Origin: Alphaproteobacteria bacterium
Lineage (GTDB): Bacteria; Pseudomonadota; Alphaproteobacteria; Puniceispirillales; Marisalimonadaceae
NCBI GenBank assembly: GCA_004213885.1
Contig: SGYL01000003.1
Coordinates: 1-64,000 of the forward strand
Direction: 5' to 3'
Length of the DNA stretch: 64,000 nt
Made by a program: the position numbers and the translations under genes. Under the pieces are notes generated by a model. It was not told the DNA's origin. It did not search any database and saw only the letters and a program-made list of their open reading frames with translations. Positions 9,598 to 16,922 of this stretch are shown here, piece after piece. Position 1 is the first letter of the stretch. Each line of letters starts with the position of its first letter.

Positions 9598-10002
9598 TTA
9601 ATCTTTTATTGATTTGTATATCTCTCTTTCAATCCAATATTTCTCAGCTAAATCATTGGCATCACCAATTCTTAGAGATAATCCTCTAATTATAGCTGAT
9701 AAAAGTGGGTCAGCTTCGTTCATTTTTTTTATCAATACATTTTCATTTATAATTTTTATTAAGCTTTTTTTTGTTGCTATAGCAGAGACTGTTCTCGGGG
9801 ATTTGATAACATGTCCAACCTCGCCAAATATTTCACCTTCTTTAAGTAAACCTAGTTCTAAGCCATTTTTACTTAAAATTTTAACTTCTCCACTATCAAT
9901 TAAGTAGATGAAATCAGACAGATCATTATGTGAGTATATTACATCACCTTCTGCAAACGTTTTTGTTTCGATAATTGACTTTCTTATCATATTTTTTAAC
10001 AT
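9598..10002 (-). CDS. stand-alone cyclic-nucleotide-binding domain protein
   Basis: A 134-aa protein made of one CRP-like nucleotide-binding beta-roll and no DNA-binding domain. Motifs include FAEGDVIYSHNDLSDFIYLI, GEVKILSKNGLELGLLKEGEIFGEVGH and SPRTVSAIATKKSLIKI, the last matching the phosphate-binding cassette region, followed by a short C-helix. It probably senses cAMP or cyclic di-GMP-like ligands, or acts as a structural domain. It precedes fliL on the same strand, so a role in tuning motor function is possible but only inferred. Upstream lies a weak FliA-type motif (GTCGTAA at 10027-10021 on the minus strand). Confidence 0.8.
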   Translation of the reverse strand: MLKNMIRKSIIETKTFAEGDVIYSHNDLSDFIYLIDSGEVKILSKNGLELGLLKEGEIFGEVGHVIKSPRTVSAIATKKSLIKIINENVLIKKMNEADPLLSAIIRGLSLRIGDANDLAEKYWIEREIYKSIKD

Positions 10003-10105
10003 AAATGAGTATTATAGTTTTTACGACTATAATAACATTATTATTAACAAATTTTTTAAAAAAATAATTTTGATAAATTTTTTTAAAATAAGCCGTTTAA
10101 TTAAT

Positions 10106-10255
10106 ATGTATAAAAATATAGATCAAGAGAAAAATGAAAAGTTTTTAGAAGTTCTTCAAAATGAAGAAAATTTAAATTCTAAAGTTAAACAAAAAGTTTT
10201 ATTTATGACTACTGATAGTTGGTTAGCTCAATTAGGTTCGAGAAAAAATATTTAA
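10106..10255 (+). CDS. possible small protein (49 aa), unknown
   Basis: A short frame from ATG 10106 with a hydrophilic N-terminal half and the ending FMTTDSWLAQLGSRKNI. It fills the gap between the divergently oriented cNMP gene and the convergent ParA gene and ends directly against the ParA stop. No ribosome-binding site is evident and I recognise no family. It is kept because the amino-acid composition looks protein-like and the gap is otherwise empty. Confidence 0.35.
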   Translation: MYKNIDQEKNEKFLEVLQNEENLNSKVKQKVLFMTTDSWLAQLGSRKNI

Positions 10256-11008
10256 TTATCCTTTTAAAAAAGGGACAACGTTTAAATTATTTTTACCATT
10301 ATCATAAATTTTATCTAGTTCGCCTTTTACTACAAATTTATTAACAAAGTCACCAAATTTACCAAAATCTTCACCAGCATTTTCACCATCTTTTATCTTA
10401 TAATTTCCATTATAGAAATGTCTAACACTTGCTAAATCTCTAATAGCTGGTCCAATAACTACGTCATGATTTGAAAGTCTTTTTGCCATAATGGAGTAAT
10501 CTTTTTGACCAAATGGTATTTTATTCGGGCAAACTACTAAATGAGGATAAATTTGGTTATATCTTGCCTTAACTTTATCCATACTTTTAATAAAACTTTC
10601 AGTAGGAGCTAAATCAGCATTACTTAACGAGGTTGGTATAAGTACACAATAGCTTTCTCCAACTAAATTCCAAAGACGTTGTGATGTACCAGCTGGAGTG
10701 TCAATTATAACTATATGGCCACTTTTAAAGCTATTTTGTTTAATAAATTGTTGAAGAAGTGCAATGTTTGTATTTTCAAAAGCTGGAGTAATTGGTACAA
10801 ACTCAATATTTATTTCAGGATTACTAGCTGATAAAAATTCTGTTGTGGTTCTTTGCAAGTCAGTGTCAATAACACTGATATTTTGAGGTGGTAATCTAGA
10901 TGCTAGAGCTCTTGCAAGCATGATACTAAGAGTACTTTTACCAACTCCTCCCTTAACGTTGGCTATAAATATAGATTTCGCTGAATCTTTATTTGAGAAA
11001 CCAGACAT
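10256..11008 (-). CDS. ParA family ATPase
   Basis: A 250-aa deviant-Walker ATPase of the ParA/MinD superfamily. The P-loop KGGVGKST is at about residue 19, with VIDTDLQRTT (Walker A') and VIIDTPAG (Walker B). Such proteins position cargo (chromosomes, chemosensory arrays, poles) by ATP-driven dimer patterns. It is not the chromosomal parA, since no parB follows. A coiled-coil protein gene lies 3 bases upstream and is the likely partner. The location next to fliL and other motility genes suggests a polar or flagellar positioning job, as inference. FlhG, a related ATPase, is separately encoded at 14962-15735. Confidence 0.85.
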   Translation of the reverse strand: MSGFSNKDSAKSIFIANVKGGVGKSTLSIMLARALASRLPPQNISVIDTDLQRTTTEFLSASNPEINIEFVPITPAFENTNIALLQQFIKQNSFKSGHIVIIDTPAGTSQRLWNLVGESYCVLIPTSLSNADLAPTESFIKSMDKVKARYNQIYPHLVVCPNKIPFGQKDYSIMAKRLSNHDVVIGPAIRDLASVRHFYNGNYKIKDGENAGEDFGKFGDFVNKFVVKGELDKIYDNGKNNLNVVPFLKG

Positions 11009-11011
11009 TAA

Positions 11012-11395
11012 TTACACATTCTTTAATGAATTTATCAAATTTATAGCTTTATCGTACATTTCTTTTTCTTTTTGAATATTAATCAATTTCTTATCTAAAC
11101 TATTCTTTCTAATTTCAAAATTACTCATTAATTGATCTAATTCACCAATTAAGTTATTTTTTTCCTTTTCTACAGTTTTTAATTTCTCAATAATAATATT
11201 TATTTCTGTAAAATTCTCAAATAAATTGCTGTTAGCATCTTCAAGGTTTTTACTGTCAAAAGTATCTTCAGTTACATTTATGTTCAAATTATCAGAATTA
11301 TTTAATTTTAACTCATCTTTACTTGGAATAACCTCTTGTGGCAGTTTTTTCCAACCACCTTTTCTAGTTAAAACATTTACTTCATAATTATCCAT
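11012..11395 (-). CDS. hypothetical coiled-coil protein, likely partner of the ParA ATPase
   Basis: A 127-aa protein that I do not recognise. The first third is polar and asparagine-rich with the conserved-looking start NVLTRKGGWKKLPQEVIPS; residues about 60-125 form a long coiled coil (EKLKTVEKEKNNLIGELDQL and beyond). Only 3 bases separate it from the ParA gene, so the two are likely made together. A short basic N terminus plus coiled coil is common among small ParA regulators, which is inference only. Confidence 0.65.
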   Translation of the reverse strand: MDNYEVNVLTRKGGWKKLPQEVIPSKDELKLNNSDNLNINVTEDTFDSKNLEDANSNLFENFTEINIIIEKLKTVEKEKNNLIGELDQLMSNFEIRKNSLDKKLINIQKEKEMYDKAINLINSLKNV

Positions 11396-11479
11396 AGATA
11401 TAACTTATACTATACTATCAAATTTGTCTATAAGTAATTGAAAAACATATAATAATTAAAAAATTAGTAGTTGATGTAT

Positions 11480-11767
11480 TTAATTTTGATCTTCTCTTTT
11501 ACATTTAAAGCTAGTTTGACACTGTGGCGATGGTTGCATTACTGTTACATCTTTGCCTTTTAATTGCCTTCTAAATATACATTTATATCCGTCTTTTTTT
11601 CCGTCTTTTAGGTTGATTTCAACTTTCTTTAACCGACATAATTCATATTTTTTATATTCTTTATCAATTGTTTGTGATTTACCATATATTTTACCACTTC
11701 CAAAACTGAATTGTGAATTTAAAATTGATAAAATGAATATACTCAAAATTAAAAATTTATTTCTCAT
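11480..11767 (-). CDS. small exported cysteine-containing protein, unknown
   Basis: About 95 aa. I set the start at the ATG at 11767, which overlaps the stop of the upstream 64-aa gene and begins a clear signal peptide (MRNKFLILSIFILSILNSQF, then SFGSG). A longer in-frame start at 11830 would bury the signal and overlap the upstream gene. The mature part is basic and holds four cysteines (ELCRLKK, GYKCIFRRQ, PQCQTSFKCKR), probably two disulfides in the periplasm. I recognise no family. Confidence 0.6.
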   Translation of the reverse strand: MRNKFLILSIFILSILNSQFSFGSGKIYGKSQTIDKEYKKYELCRLKKVEINLKDGKKDGYKCIFRRQLKGKDVTVMQPSPQCQTSFKCKREDQN

Positions 11768-11951
11768 GTTCTTCGTCTTTTCCAGGTAAATATGCTTTTC
11801 CTTGAATTGCTTTTGCACCAATTTTGTCAAAAAAATCAGAATGTTCAGATAAAAACTTTTGAATTTTTGAATTAATTACATTTTCAGCATCTTCTTGAGT
11901 TTTTTCGTTAACATTTGCTATGCCATCAATAATCCAATGAACTTTATACAT
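11757..11951 (-). CDS. hypothetical 64-aa cytoplasmic protein
   Basis: A small acidic/basic mixed protein starting MYKVHWIIDGIANVNEKTQE, with a likely beta-strand followed by helices, no signal peptide or membrane segment, and a compact single-domain look. The stop codon overlaps the next gene's ATG, and the upstream Sel1-like gene ends 2 bases before its start, so it is embedded in an operon. Function unknown. Confidence 0.55.
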   Translation of the reverse strand: MYKVHWIIDGIANVNEKTQEDAENVINSKIQKFLSEHSDFFDKIGAKAIQGKAYLPGKDEEHEK

Positions 11952-11953
11952 AC

Positions 11954-12574
11954 TTAACCTCCACGATTGTTGATTTTATTGAAAATTTTAATAGATTCTT
12001 TTTGAATTTCAAATAATCTTTGTTTTTCAATATTTTCAATCATTTCATCTCTTTTAATTTTAGCTGTTTTAATGCCAAGGGCTACTGCAATATTGTACCA
12101 TTTATAAGCATTTTCAAAATTTGGTTCGGGTGAAAGTTCAAGGTTCCATTTAGCAATTTGTACAATTGCTAGTTTATTTCCAGCAAGAGCTAATTTGTTA
12201 AAAAATATTTTAATTTTTTCATTTATTTTCAATTTATTTTCTTCATCTATTAAATCATTTAATTTATTTATAATATTTGAACTTTTTTTTAATCCACCAA
12301 GCTTAGACGTGTTTGACCAAAAATAAGACATTTCAAAATCTTGAGTAGTGATCTCTCCTGAATAGAGTATTTTTGCATAAAGTAATTGTGCTTCTGGTTT
12401 ATTTTTTTCTGAAAGGTCTTTAAGTTTATTTATTGCTTCAGTAAACTGTTTATTTCTTAAGTGCTCATATACGTTTTTAAGATTATTATTATGATTATTA
12501 CTATATGATGTATTTGATACTATCATCAGATAAAGAGTTAATAGAAAGAAATTGATAATTTTACTAATTTTCAA
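11954..12574 (-). CDS. exported Sel1-like/TPR repeat protein
   Basis: A 206-aa protein with an N-terminal signal peptide (MKISKIINFFLLTLYLMIVS) and Sel1-like helical repeats, such as KPEAQLLYAKILYSGEI and PNFENAYKWYNIAVALGIKTA. These repeats usually mediate protein-protein contacts in the periplasm. It lies 4 bases downstream of the NHLP-like gene and 2 bases upstream of the 64-aa gene. A scaffold role is likely; the partner is unknown. Confidence 0.7.
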   Translation of the reverse strand: MKISKIINFFLLTLYLMIVSNTSYSNNHNNNLKNVYEHLRNKQFTEAINKLKDLSEKNKPEAQLLYAKILYSGEITTQDFEMSYFWSNTSKLGGLKKSSNIINKLNDLIDEENKLKINEKIKIFFNKLALAGNKLAIVQIAKWNLELSPEPNFENAYKWYNIAVALGIKTAKIKRDEMIENIEKQRLFEIQKESIKIFNKINNRGG

Positions 12575-12578
12575 AAGT

Positions 12579-12968
12579 TTATCTCCCAGCCATCATTATC
12601 AGTTGAAGTTGAACAACTCTAACTTTAAAATTTGATTTACCTTTTCTCTCATAAACGACAATTTTAGGTCTTTTTGTATCAGGTTTTTGGAATTCTAAAA
12701 ACATCTCGTCAGGTAAGAAAACACCATTGTCAGATAAAGTTTTTAAAGGATCCTTTTTAAATGTATCTTTAAAATCTTCATCTATCCATGTTCTTGCTAA
12801 AACTCTTCCTAATATTTCTGGCAAATATTTTTTAACTTCATTTCTATTTTCAAGAAAAATTTCATTATCAACTAATTCTAAAACTGAGGTATCATTATAT
12901 TTGACTGGCAATTTTTCCTTTGCTTTTGTTGAGACAATGAGTTCTTTGCTTTTAGATTGTGAAGGCAT
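12579..12968 (-). CDS. nitrile-hydratase-like leader (NHLP) family-like small protein
   Basis: A 129-aa protein whose middle (about residues 47-85) matches the pattern of NHLP / nitrile hydratase alpha-like proteins: LGRVLARTWIDEDFKDTF, then KKDPLKTLSDNGVFLP. The family signature is R-x-W-x-D-x-x-F, then a DP pair, then G-x-x-LP. The metal-binding C-x-x-C-S-C of true nitrile hydratase is absent, so it is no enzyme of that kind. The C-terminal tail is basic and hydrophobic and ends MMAGR; there is no obvious cysteine/serine/threonine-rich core peptide. No RiPP-modifying enzyme is seen nearby. It heads the minus-strand group running towards fliL and is divergent from the sigma-54-driven rod gene at 13048. 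Confidence 0.6.
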   Translation of the reverse strand: MPSQSKSKELIVSTKAKEKLPVKYNDTSVLELVDNEIFLENRNEVKKYLPEILGRVLARTWIDEDFKDTFKKDPLKTLSDNGVFLPDEMFLEFQKPDTKRPKIVVYERKGKSNFKVRVVQLQLIMMAGR

Positions 12969-13021
12969 AATTATTATTATTTCATATTTAAACTTTTTTC
13001 AAATTTTGTTTAAACTTTATT

Positions 13022-13038
13022 TGGTACAATAATTGCAG
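13022..13038 (+). promoter_or_regulatory. sigma-54 (-24/-12) promoter of the rod/hook paralogue
   Basis: TTGGTACAATAATTGCAG has GG at 13023-13024 and GC at 13035-13036 with the required 10-base spacing. The predicted start, 12 bases beyond the C, falls on the A of the ATG at 13048, so the mRNA may be leaderless. Confidence 0.75.
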
Positions 13039-13047
13039 TAACTCGAT

Positions 13048-13866
13048 ATGTTAAATATAATAAAATCTTCATTAAATGCAAATATGAGAGGTATCTCTCT
13101 TATTTCAAACAATATAGCTAATAGTAATACGACTGCATTTAAAAAAAGTTATAGTAATTTTTCAGATATATATTCTAAGAATATTGGTGATAATCCAAAA
13201 GGATTTTCAGGTATGGGAGTAATAAATGATTCTCCAAGGAAACAGATGTTTCAAGGACCTCTAAAGCAGACTGATGGCGCATTAGATTTAGCAGTAAGTG
13301 GATTAGGTTTTTTAACATTAGCTAGTCCAAATAATACTGAAAATAGATTTTATACGAGAGACGGAAGTTTAGGGTTATCCAGTAATGGAGAGGTTTTAAA
13401 TCAGCAAGGTCTAAATCTTCTTGCACACCCAGTTGATGGTGACGCTACATATAATCCAGCTATTCTTGAAAAGGTTATTATACAACCTAATATAAAAGAT
13501 ACATTAGGTAATACTAGAATCCTCACAAATGTAAATGTCTCATCGTCAGGCGTTTTAAAAGCTATTTACGGGTTAGATGAAGAAGTTGTAATTGCCAAAA
13601 TACCTCTTACTTCTTTTGAGAGTATGGAAGCATTACAATCTGAAGGGAACAATCTTTTCACACCCACAACTAAATCAGGCGAACCTATAGTTGGAATAGC
13701 CTTAGAGGAAAATATGGGTGAAATAATCCCAGGGTTTTTAGAGGGTTCTAATGTAGAAATTACTGATGAGTTAGTAAAGATGTTAAAATATCAACAGGCT
13801 TATTCAGGAAATTCAAGATTGTTACAAACTGAGATAGATATCACAAAAAGACTTATAGATAGATAA
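13048..13866 (+). CDS. flagellar hook-basal body family protein (FlgE/FlgF/FlgG paralogue)
   Basis: A 272-aa axial rod/hook-family protein. The N terminus has the family motif SLISNNIANSNTTAFKKSY, the middle has FQGPLKQTDGALDLAVSG and GFLTL, and the C terminus has PGFLEGSNVEITDELVKM followed by YQQAYSGNSRLLQT, the typical D0 helix. FlgE, FlgF and FlgG are each encoded elsewhere in the window, so this is a fourth member of uncertain place, perhaps an extra proximal rod segment. It stands alone behind its own sigma-54 promoter and has no ribosome-binding site. It is convergent with the 126-aa gene. Confidence 0.85.
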   Translation: MLNIIKSSLNANMRGISLISNNIANSNTTAFKKSYSNFSDIYSKNIGDNPKGFSGMGVINDSPRKQMFQGPLKQTDGALDLAVSGLGFLTLASPNNTENRFYTRDGSLGLSSNGEVLNQQGLNLLAHPVDGDATYNPAILEKVIIQPNIKDTLGNTRILTNVNVSSSGVLKAIYGLDEEVVIAKIPLTSFESMEALQSEGNNLFTPTTKSGEPIVGIALEENMGEIIPGFLEGSNVEITDELVKMLKYQQAYSGNSRLLQTEIDITKRLIDR

Positions 13867-13868
13867 AT

Positions 13869-14249
13869 TTATAATAATGGTAAATAAATTTTGTAATTAT
13901 TAATTACTGTAATTATTTCATCTTTTATCTCTAATATACCTTGATTGTTAATTTTAAGATTTTCAGCAATATATAAATTAATTTTACCAGGTTTATCAAA
14001 TTTCAACGAAAATAAGGTATGGAATTTTTCAAAAAAATGGTCCTCAGCAATTAAATTACCTTCCATAATTGCTCTGTTATGTTTTATTAATAATTCTTGT
14101 TTTAGATTAGTATTTGAATTAACTAAAAATAAATCACATCTACCTTTATAGACATTTAACAAACTGCATGACAAGTTATAGTACATAATATTAGGATTGT
14201 TATCATATCTAACATCTATAGATTGAATTTGCATTTCCAACTTATTCAT
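13869..14249 (-). CDS. hypothetical 126-aa protein at the end of the flhA-fliA operon
   Basis: Unrecognised. Predicted to be mostly beta-strands, with segments such as MYYNLSCSLLNVYKGRCDLF and KFDKPGKINLYIAENLKI. There is no signal peptide or membrane helix. The start is 3 bases from the fliA stop, so it is translated with the flagellar sigma factor and may be a flagellar protein specific to this lineage. Confidence 0.6.
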   Translation of the reverse strand: MNKLEMQIQSIDVRYDNNPNIMYYNLSCSLLNVYKGRCDLFLVNSNTNLKQELLIKHNRAIMEGNLIAEDHFFEKFHTLFSLKFDKPGKINLYIAENLKINNQGILEIKDEIITVINNYKIYLPLL

Positions 14250-14252
14250 ATT

Positions 14253-14972
14253 TTAATTTAATTCATCTTTTATTTTGGATCTAATTAACTTTAAAGCTGA
14301 TGATTTTATTTGTGAAACTCTTCCTGTAGAAATATCTAAAATTTTTGCGATTTCATAGATGTTTAACTCTTCCACATAATAAAGTTGAATAAGCATCGCT
14401 TGTTTCTCGTTCAGAAAAGATAAAGAATTTTTTAAAATTTCTTTTAATTCTTTGTTATTTAAATTTTGTTCTGGGCTATCCTCTTTACTAGCAAACCAAT
14501 AAGAAAATTCATCATAAATATCATCAATATTTTTAATAGTGCTTGCTTGAAAAGCTGCTTCCCACTCTAAATATTTATTATGTTCAATATTAATTTCTTT
14601 TGCGATTTCAATACTATCAGGTTCTCTGCCAAGTTTTTTATTTAAATTTTCAATGGCATTTTCAGCTGTCTTTTTCATTTTAATAGTTGATCTACATAAA
14701 CTAGAATTCTTTCTTAAATAATCTACTATTTCTCCTCTGATTCTAAGGCTTGCATATGAACTGAAAGAAGCATCTTTGACAGGAGTATAATTTTGTGCAG
14801 CAGAAATTAACCCAATCATTCCAATTTGAATTAAATCTTCAATATCAATAATAGATTGAACTCTCCCATGAAGGTGCCATGCAATTTTCTTAACAAGTTT
14901 ATAGTTGTTTTTTATTAAATCCTCTACGGCGGGACCCATAATTGTTTGATAATTATTCATTTCAATCTTCAA
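14253..14972 (-). CDS. fliA: flagellar sigma factor FliA (sigma-28)
   Basis: A 239-aa sigma factor that directs late flagellar gene transcription and is held by FlgM. Region 2 shows DIEDLIQIGMIGLISAAQNY and SFSSYASLRIRGEIVDYLRK, region 3 RSTIKMKKTAENAIE, and region 4 LSFLNEKQAMLIQLYYVEEL plus the helix-turn-helix NIYEIAKILDISTGRVSQIK. The length matches the family. It overlaps the end of flhG by 11 bases. Recurring motifs of the type YYAAAM-N13/14-GTCGTA upstream of flgM, fliD, two flagellins and a fliS gene are its probable targets. Confidence 0.95.
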   Translation of the reverse strand: MKIEMNNYQTIMGPAVEDLIKNNYKLVKKIAWHLHGRVQSIIDIEDLIQIGMIGLISAAQNYTPVKDASFSSYASLRIRGEIVDYLRKNSSLCRSTIKMKKTAENAIENLNKKLGREPDSIEIAKEINIEHNKYLEWEAAFQASTIKNIDDIYDEFSYWFASKEDSPEQNLNNKELKEILKNSLSFLNEKQAMLIQLYYVEELNIYEIAKILDISTGRVSQIKSSALKLIRSKIKDELN

Positions 14973-15735
14973 AAAATTTAATATTTTTGTTTTTGTTTGA
15001 TTTAAGATTTTTTAAGTTATTACAAATTTTTTCAAAATATTCTGTTTCCTTTATATTTTTATTATCAATTATTGGTTTTCTTGACAAAATTGACTGCCTT
15101 ATTAATTTTGAGTTATTTAAACATCCTAAGTATGTTAATTTTACATCTAAAAATTTAGTAGATATTGAACTAAATTTTTCAAAATGATTTTTTGCTTGAA
15201 AATCATTATTACTCATATTCCAAACGATACCAAAATTATCTAATTTTTCATCTAAATAACTTGCTTTAACTAAACTATATGCATCTGCAAAACTGGTTGG
15301 TTCACTCACTAAGACAGTAATTATTTTGTTTGCAGCTGACATAAACGAAATTGAAGAAGCGTCTGCTCCAGCACCTATATCAATTATCATATAATCATAA
15401 GTTTTTTTGATTTCGTTAAAACTTTTTATTATGCTATATCTCTCTGTATTTTCAAGGTTAAGTAATGAATGTACAGCACTTCCTCCTGATATAAAGTCTA
15501 AATTTTTGTTAATTTTATAAGAAATTTTACTGATAGGAGTTTTTTTATTAATGAAATCATCCAGAGTTTTTTCTGGATTAACTCCTAATACTAGATGTGC
15601 ATTTGCCATTCCTAAATCTGCATCTAATAGCAAAGTCTTGTTTCCTTTTTTTGCTAATGTTAAAGCAACATTAACGGCAATAGTTGTTTTTCCAACTCCA
15701 CCTTTGCCACTTGATACAGCAATACTTTCTGTCAT
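14962..15735 (-). CDS. flhG: FlhG (MinD-like ATPase, flagellar number regulator)
   Basis: A 257-aa MinD/ParA-type ATPase that limits flagella to one per pole, usually by acting on FlhF and on C-ring proteins. The P-loop SSGKGGVGKTTIAVN begins at residue 8, followed by LLLDADLGMANAHLVLG and YMIIDIGAGADASSISFM. The C terminus is short and basic. It lies between flhF (27 bases upstream) and fliA (11-base overlap), the standard order in polarly flagellated bacteria. Confidence 0.93.
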   Translation of the reverse strand: MTESIAVSSGKGGVGKTTIAVNVALTLAKKGNKTLLLDADLGMANAHLVLGVNPEKTLDDFINKKTPISKISYKINKNLDFISGGSAVHSLLNLENTERYSIIKSFNEIKKTYDYMIIDIGAGADASSISFMSAANKIITVLVSEPTSFADAYSLVKASYLDEKLDNFGIVWNMSNNDFQAKNHFEKFSSISTKFLDVKLTYLGCLNNSKLIRQSILSRKPIIDNKNIKETEYFEKICNNLKNLKSNKNKNIKFFED

Positions 15736-15762
15736 AAATTTACCTTCTTTATTAAGTATTTA

Positions 15763-16905
15763 TTAATTTTCTTTCATATATTGTGCCAAAATGAGACTAT
15801 TTGCAAAAGCAATTGAGTCTATTATATTATTTGTTCCAGACAACAATCCTAATTTACAATTTAAATCATGGTACATCGAAAAATCATAAGAATTTATAAT
15901 TATTTCATCTAGTTTAGTTAAAACATTGATAGGGCTTAGTCCATCAAGATAACTCATTTGTTTTTCTAAGCTTTTAAAATTAATCCCAGATTGAATGACA
16001 TTAAGAAGTATTTTTCTATCATCTGAATGTATAATTTTCAAATAATCATTAAAATTGTTGTCAACTAGAAAATCTTTAGAGATATCAATAATTATGGTTT
16101 CATTTTTATTTTCTGAAATATATTTATCAAGATTTTCAATTTCTGAAAAAGAATAAACGTTTAAATTTAAAACTCTTCCAAAATTAAATAAATTAGAGGT
16201 CTTATTTGGTGATGTTTTCCCAAAATTTACTAATTTAACATTATCATTATTATAAGATGACGTTGATTGATCAAGGAGATAGGAAGCGATTTTTGCACAG
16301 ATTGTTGTTTTTCCAACACCTGACAAACCGGAAACTAAAATTGTGTTAGAATTTAATAATTTATCTTTTAAATCAAACGTTAGCTTTTTAGACAAAACGT
16401 TGTAAAAATTATTTATTGATCTTGAAGTTTCTTTTTTATTTAAGTTTTCAAAAACGCTATTTATTGTTTTTTTTGAATATCCTTCATTTAAAAGTTTTAT
16501 AAAATTATTATCATCAATATGATTATTTAAAGAGTTTAAATCAGTAATAATACTCTCATTTAGAATTGATTTAATTTCACACTTAAAAACTTCTAAATCT
16601 TTCTTTGAAACAAAATTTTCTTCACCTATTAATTTTTCATTATTCTTATTTTTAATTACGGTATTAATACTGTTATTAGAGATATTTTTAGATAAGGGAG
16701 CCTTAGAAAAAAGTTCCTTAAAGTCCGGTTTTTTTTGATTTTTTTTACTTGATTTTAAAATATCTTTAATATCGTTTGAACCAATGATTTCGATTTTTTG
16801 ACCTATTTTTTTTGTAGATAAAATTACAGCATCTTGGCCTAGGACTCTAGCAATTTCATCCATTGCTGTCATGCTATCATCTGATAAAACTTTATGTTGC
16901 GTCAT
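15763..16905 (-). CDS. flhF: FlhF (SRP-type GTPase for polar flagellar placement), degenerate G motifs
   Basis: A 380-aa protein identified by position (flhA-flhF-flhG-fliA), by the N-terminal B domain (MTQHKVLSDDSMTAMDEIAR, LGQDAVILSTKK), and by the P-loop VSGLSGVGKTTICAKIASYL near residue 194. The G4 motif TKLDE is present. However, the usual D-T-Y-R segment after the P-loop is replaced by FGKTSPNK, and the DTAG motif by IIDISKDF. GTP hydrolysis may therefore be impaired or lost, while nucleotide binding and polar recruitment persist. The middle (about 80-150) is asparagine/lysine-rich. It lies 17 bases after flhA. Confidence 0.88.
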   Translation of the reverse strand: MTQHKVLSDDSMTAMDEIARVLGQDAVILSTKKIGQKIEIIGSNDIKDILKSSKKNQKKPDFKELFSKAPLSKNISNNSINTVIKNKNNEKLIGEENFVSKKDLEVFKCEIKSILNESIITDLNSLNNHIDDNNFIKLLNEGYSKKTINSVFENLNKKETSRSINNFYNVLSKKLTFDLKDKLLNSNTILVSGLSGVGKTTICAKIASYLLDQSTSSYNNDNVKLVNFGKTSPNKTSNLFNFGRVLNLNVYSFSEIENLDKYISENKNETIIIDISKDFLVDNNFNDYLKIIHSDDRKILLNVIQSGINFKSLEKQMSYLDGLSPINVLTKLDEIIINSYDFSMYHDLNCKLGLLSGTNNIIDSIAFANSLILAQYMKEN

Positions 16906-16922
16906 TTTGATTTCTCCATAAT

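Noticed and set aside
10011-10033. ATTATAG / CTATAAT inverted repeat before the cNMP gene, as CRP-type operator
   Set aside because: Does not match TGTGA-type sites and could arise by chance in AT-rich DNA; the overlap with a weak FliA-type -10 box explains it equally well.
12579-12968. true nitrile hydratase alpha subunit
   Set aside because: No metal-binding cysteine cluster and no beta subunit nearby.
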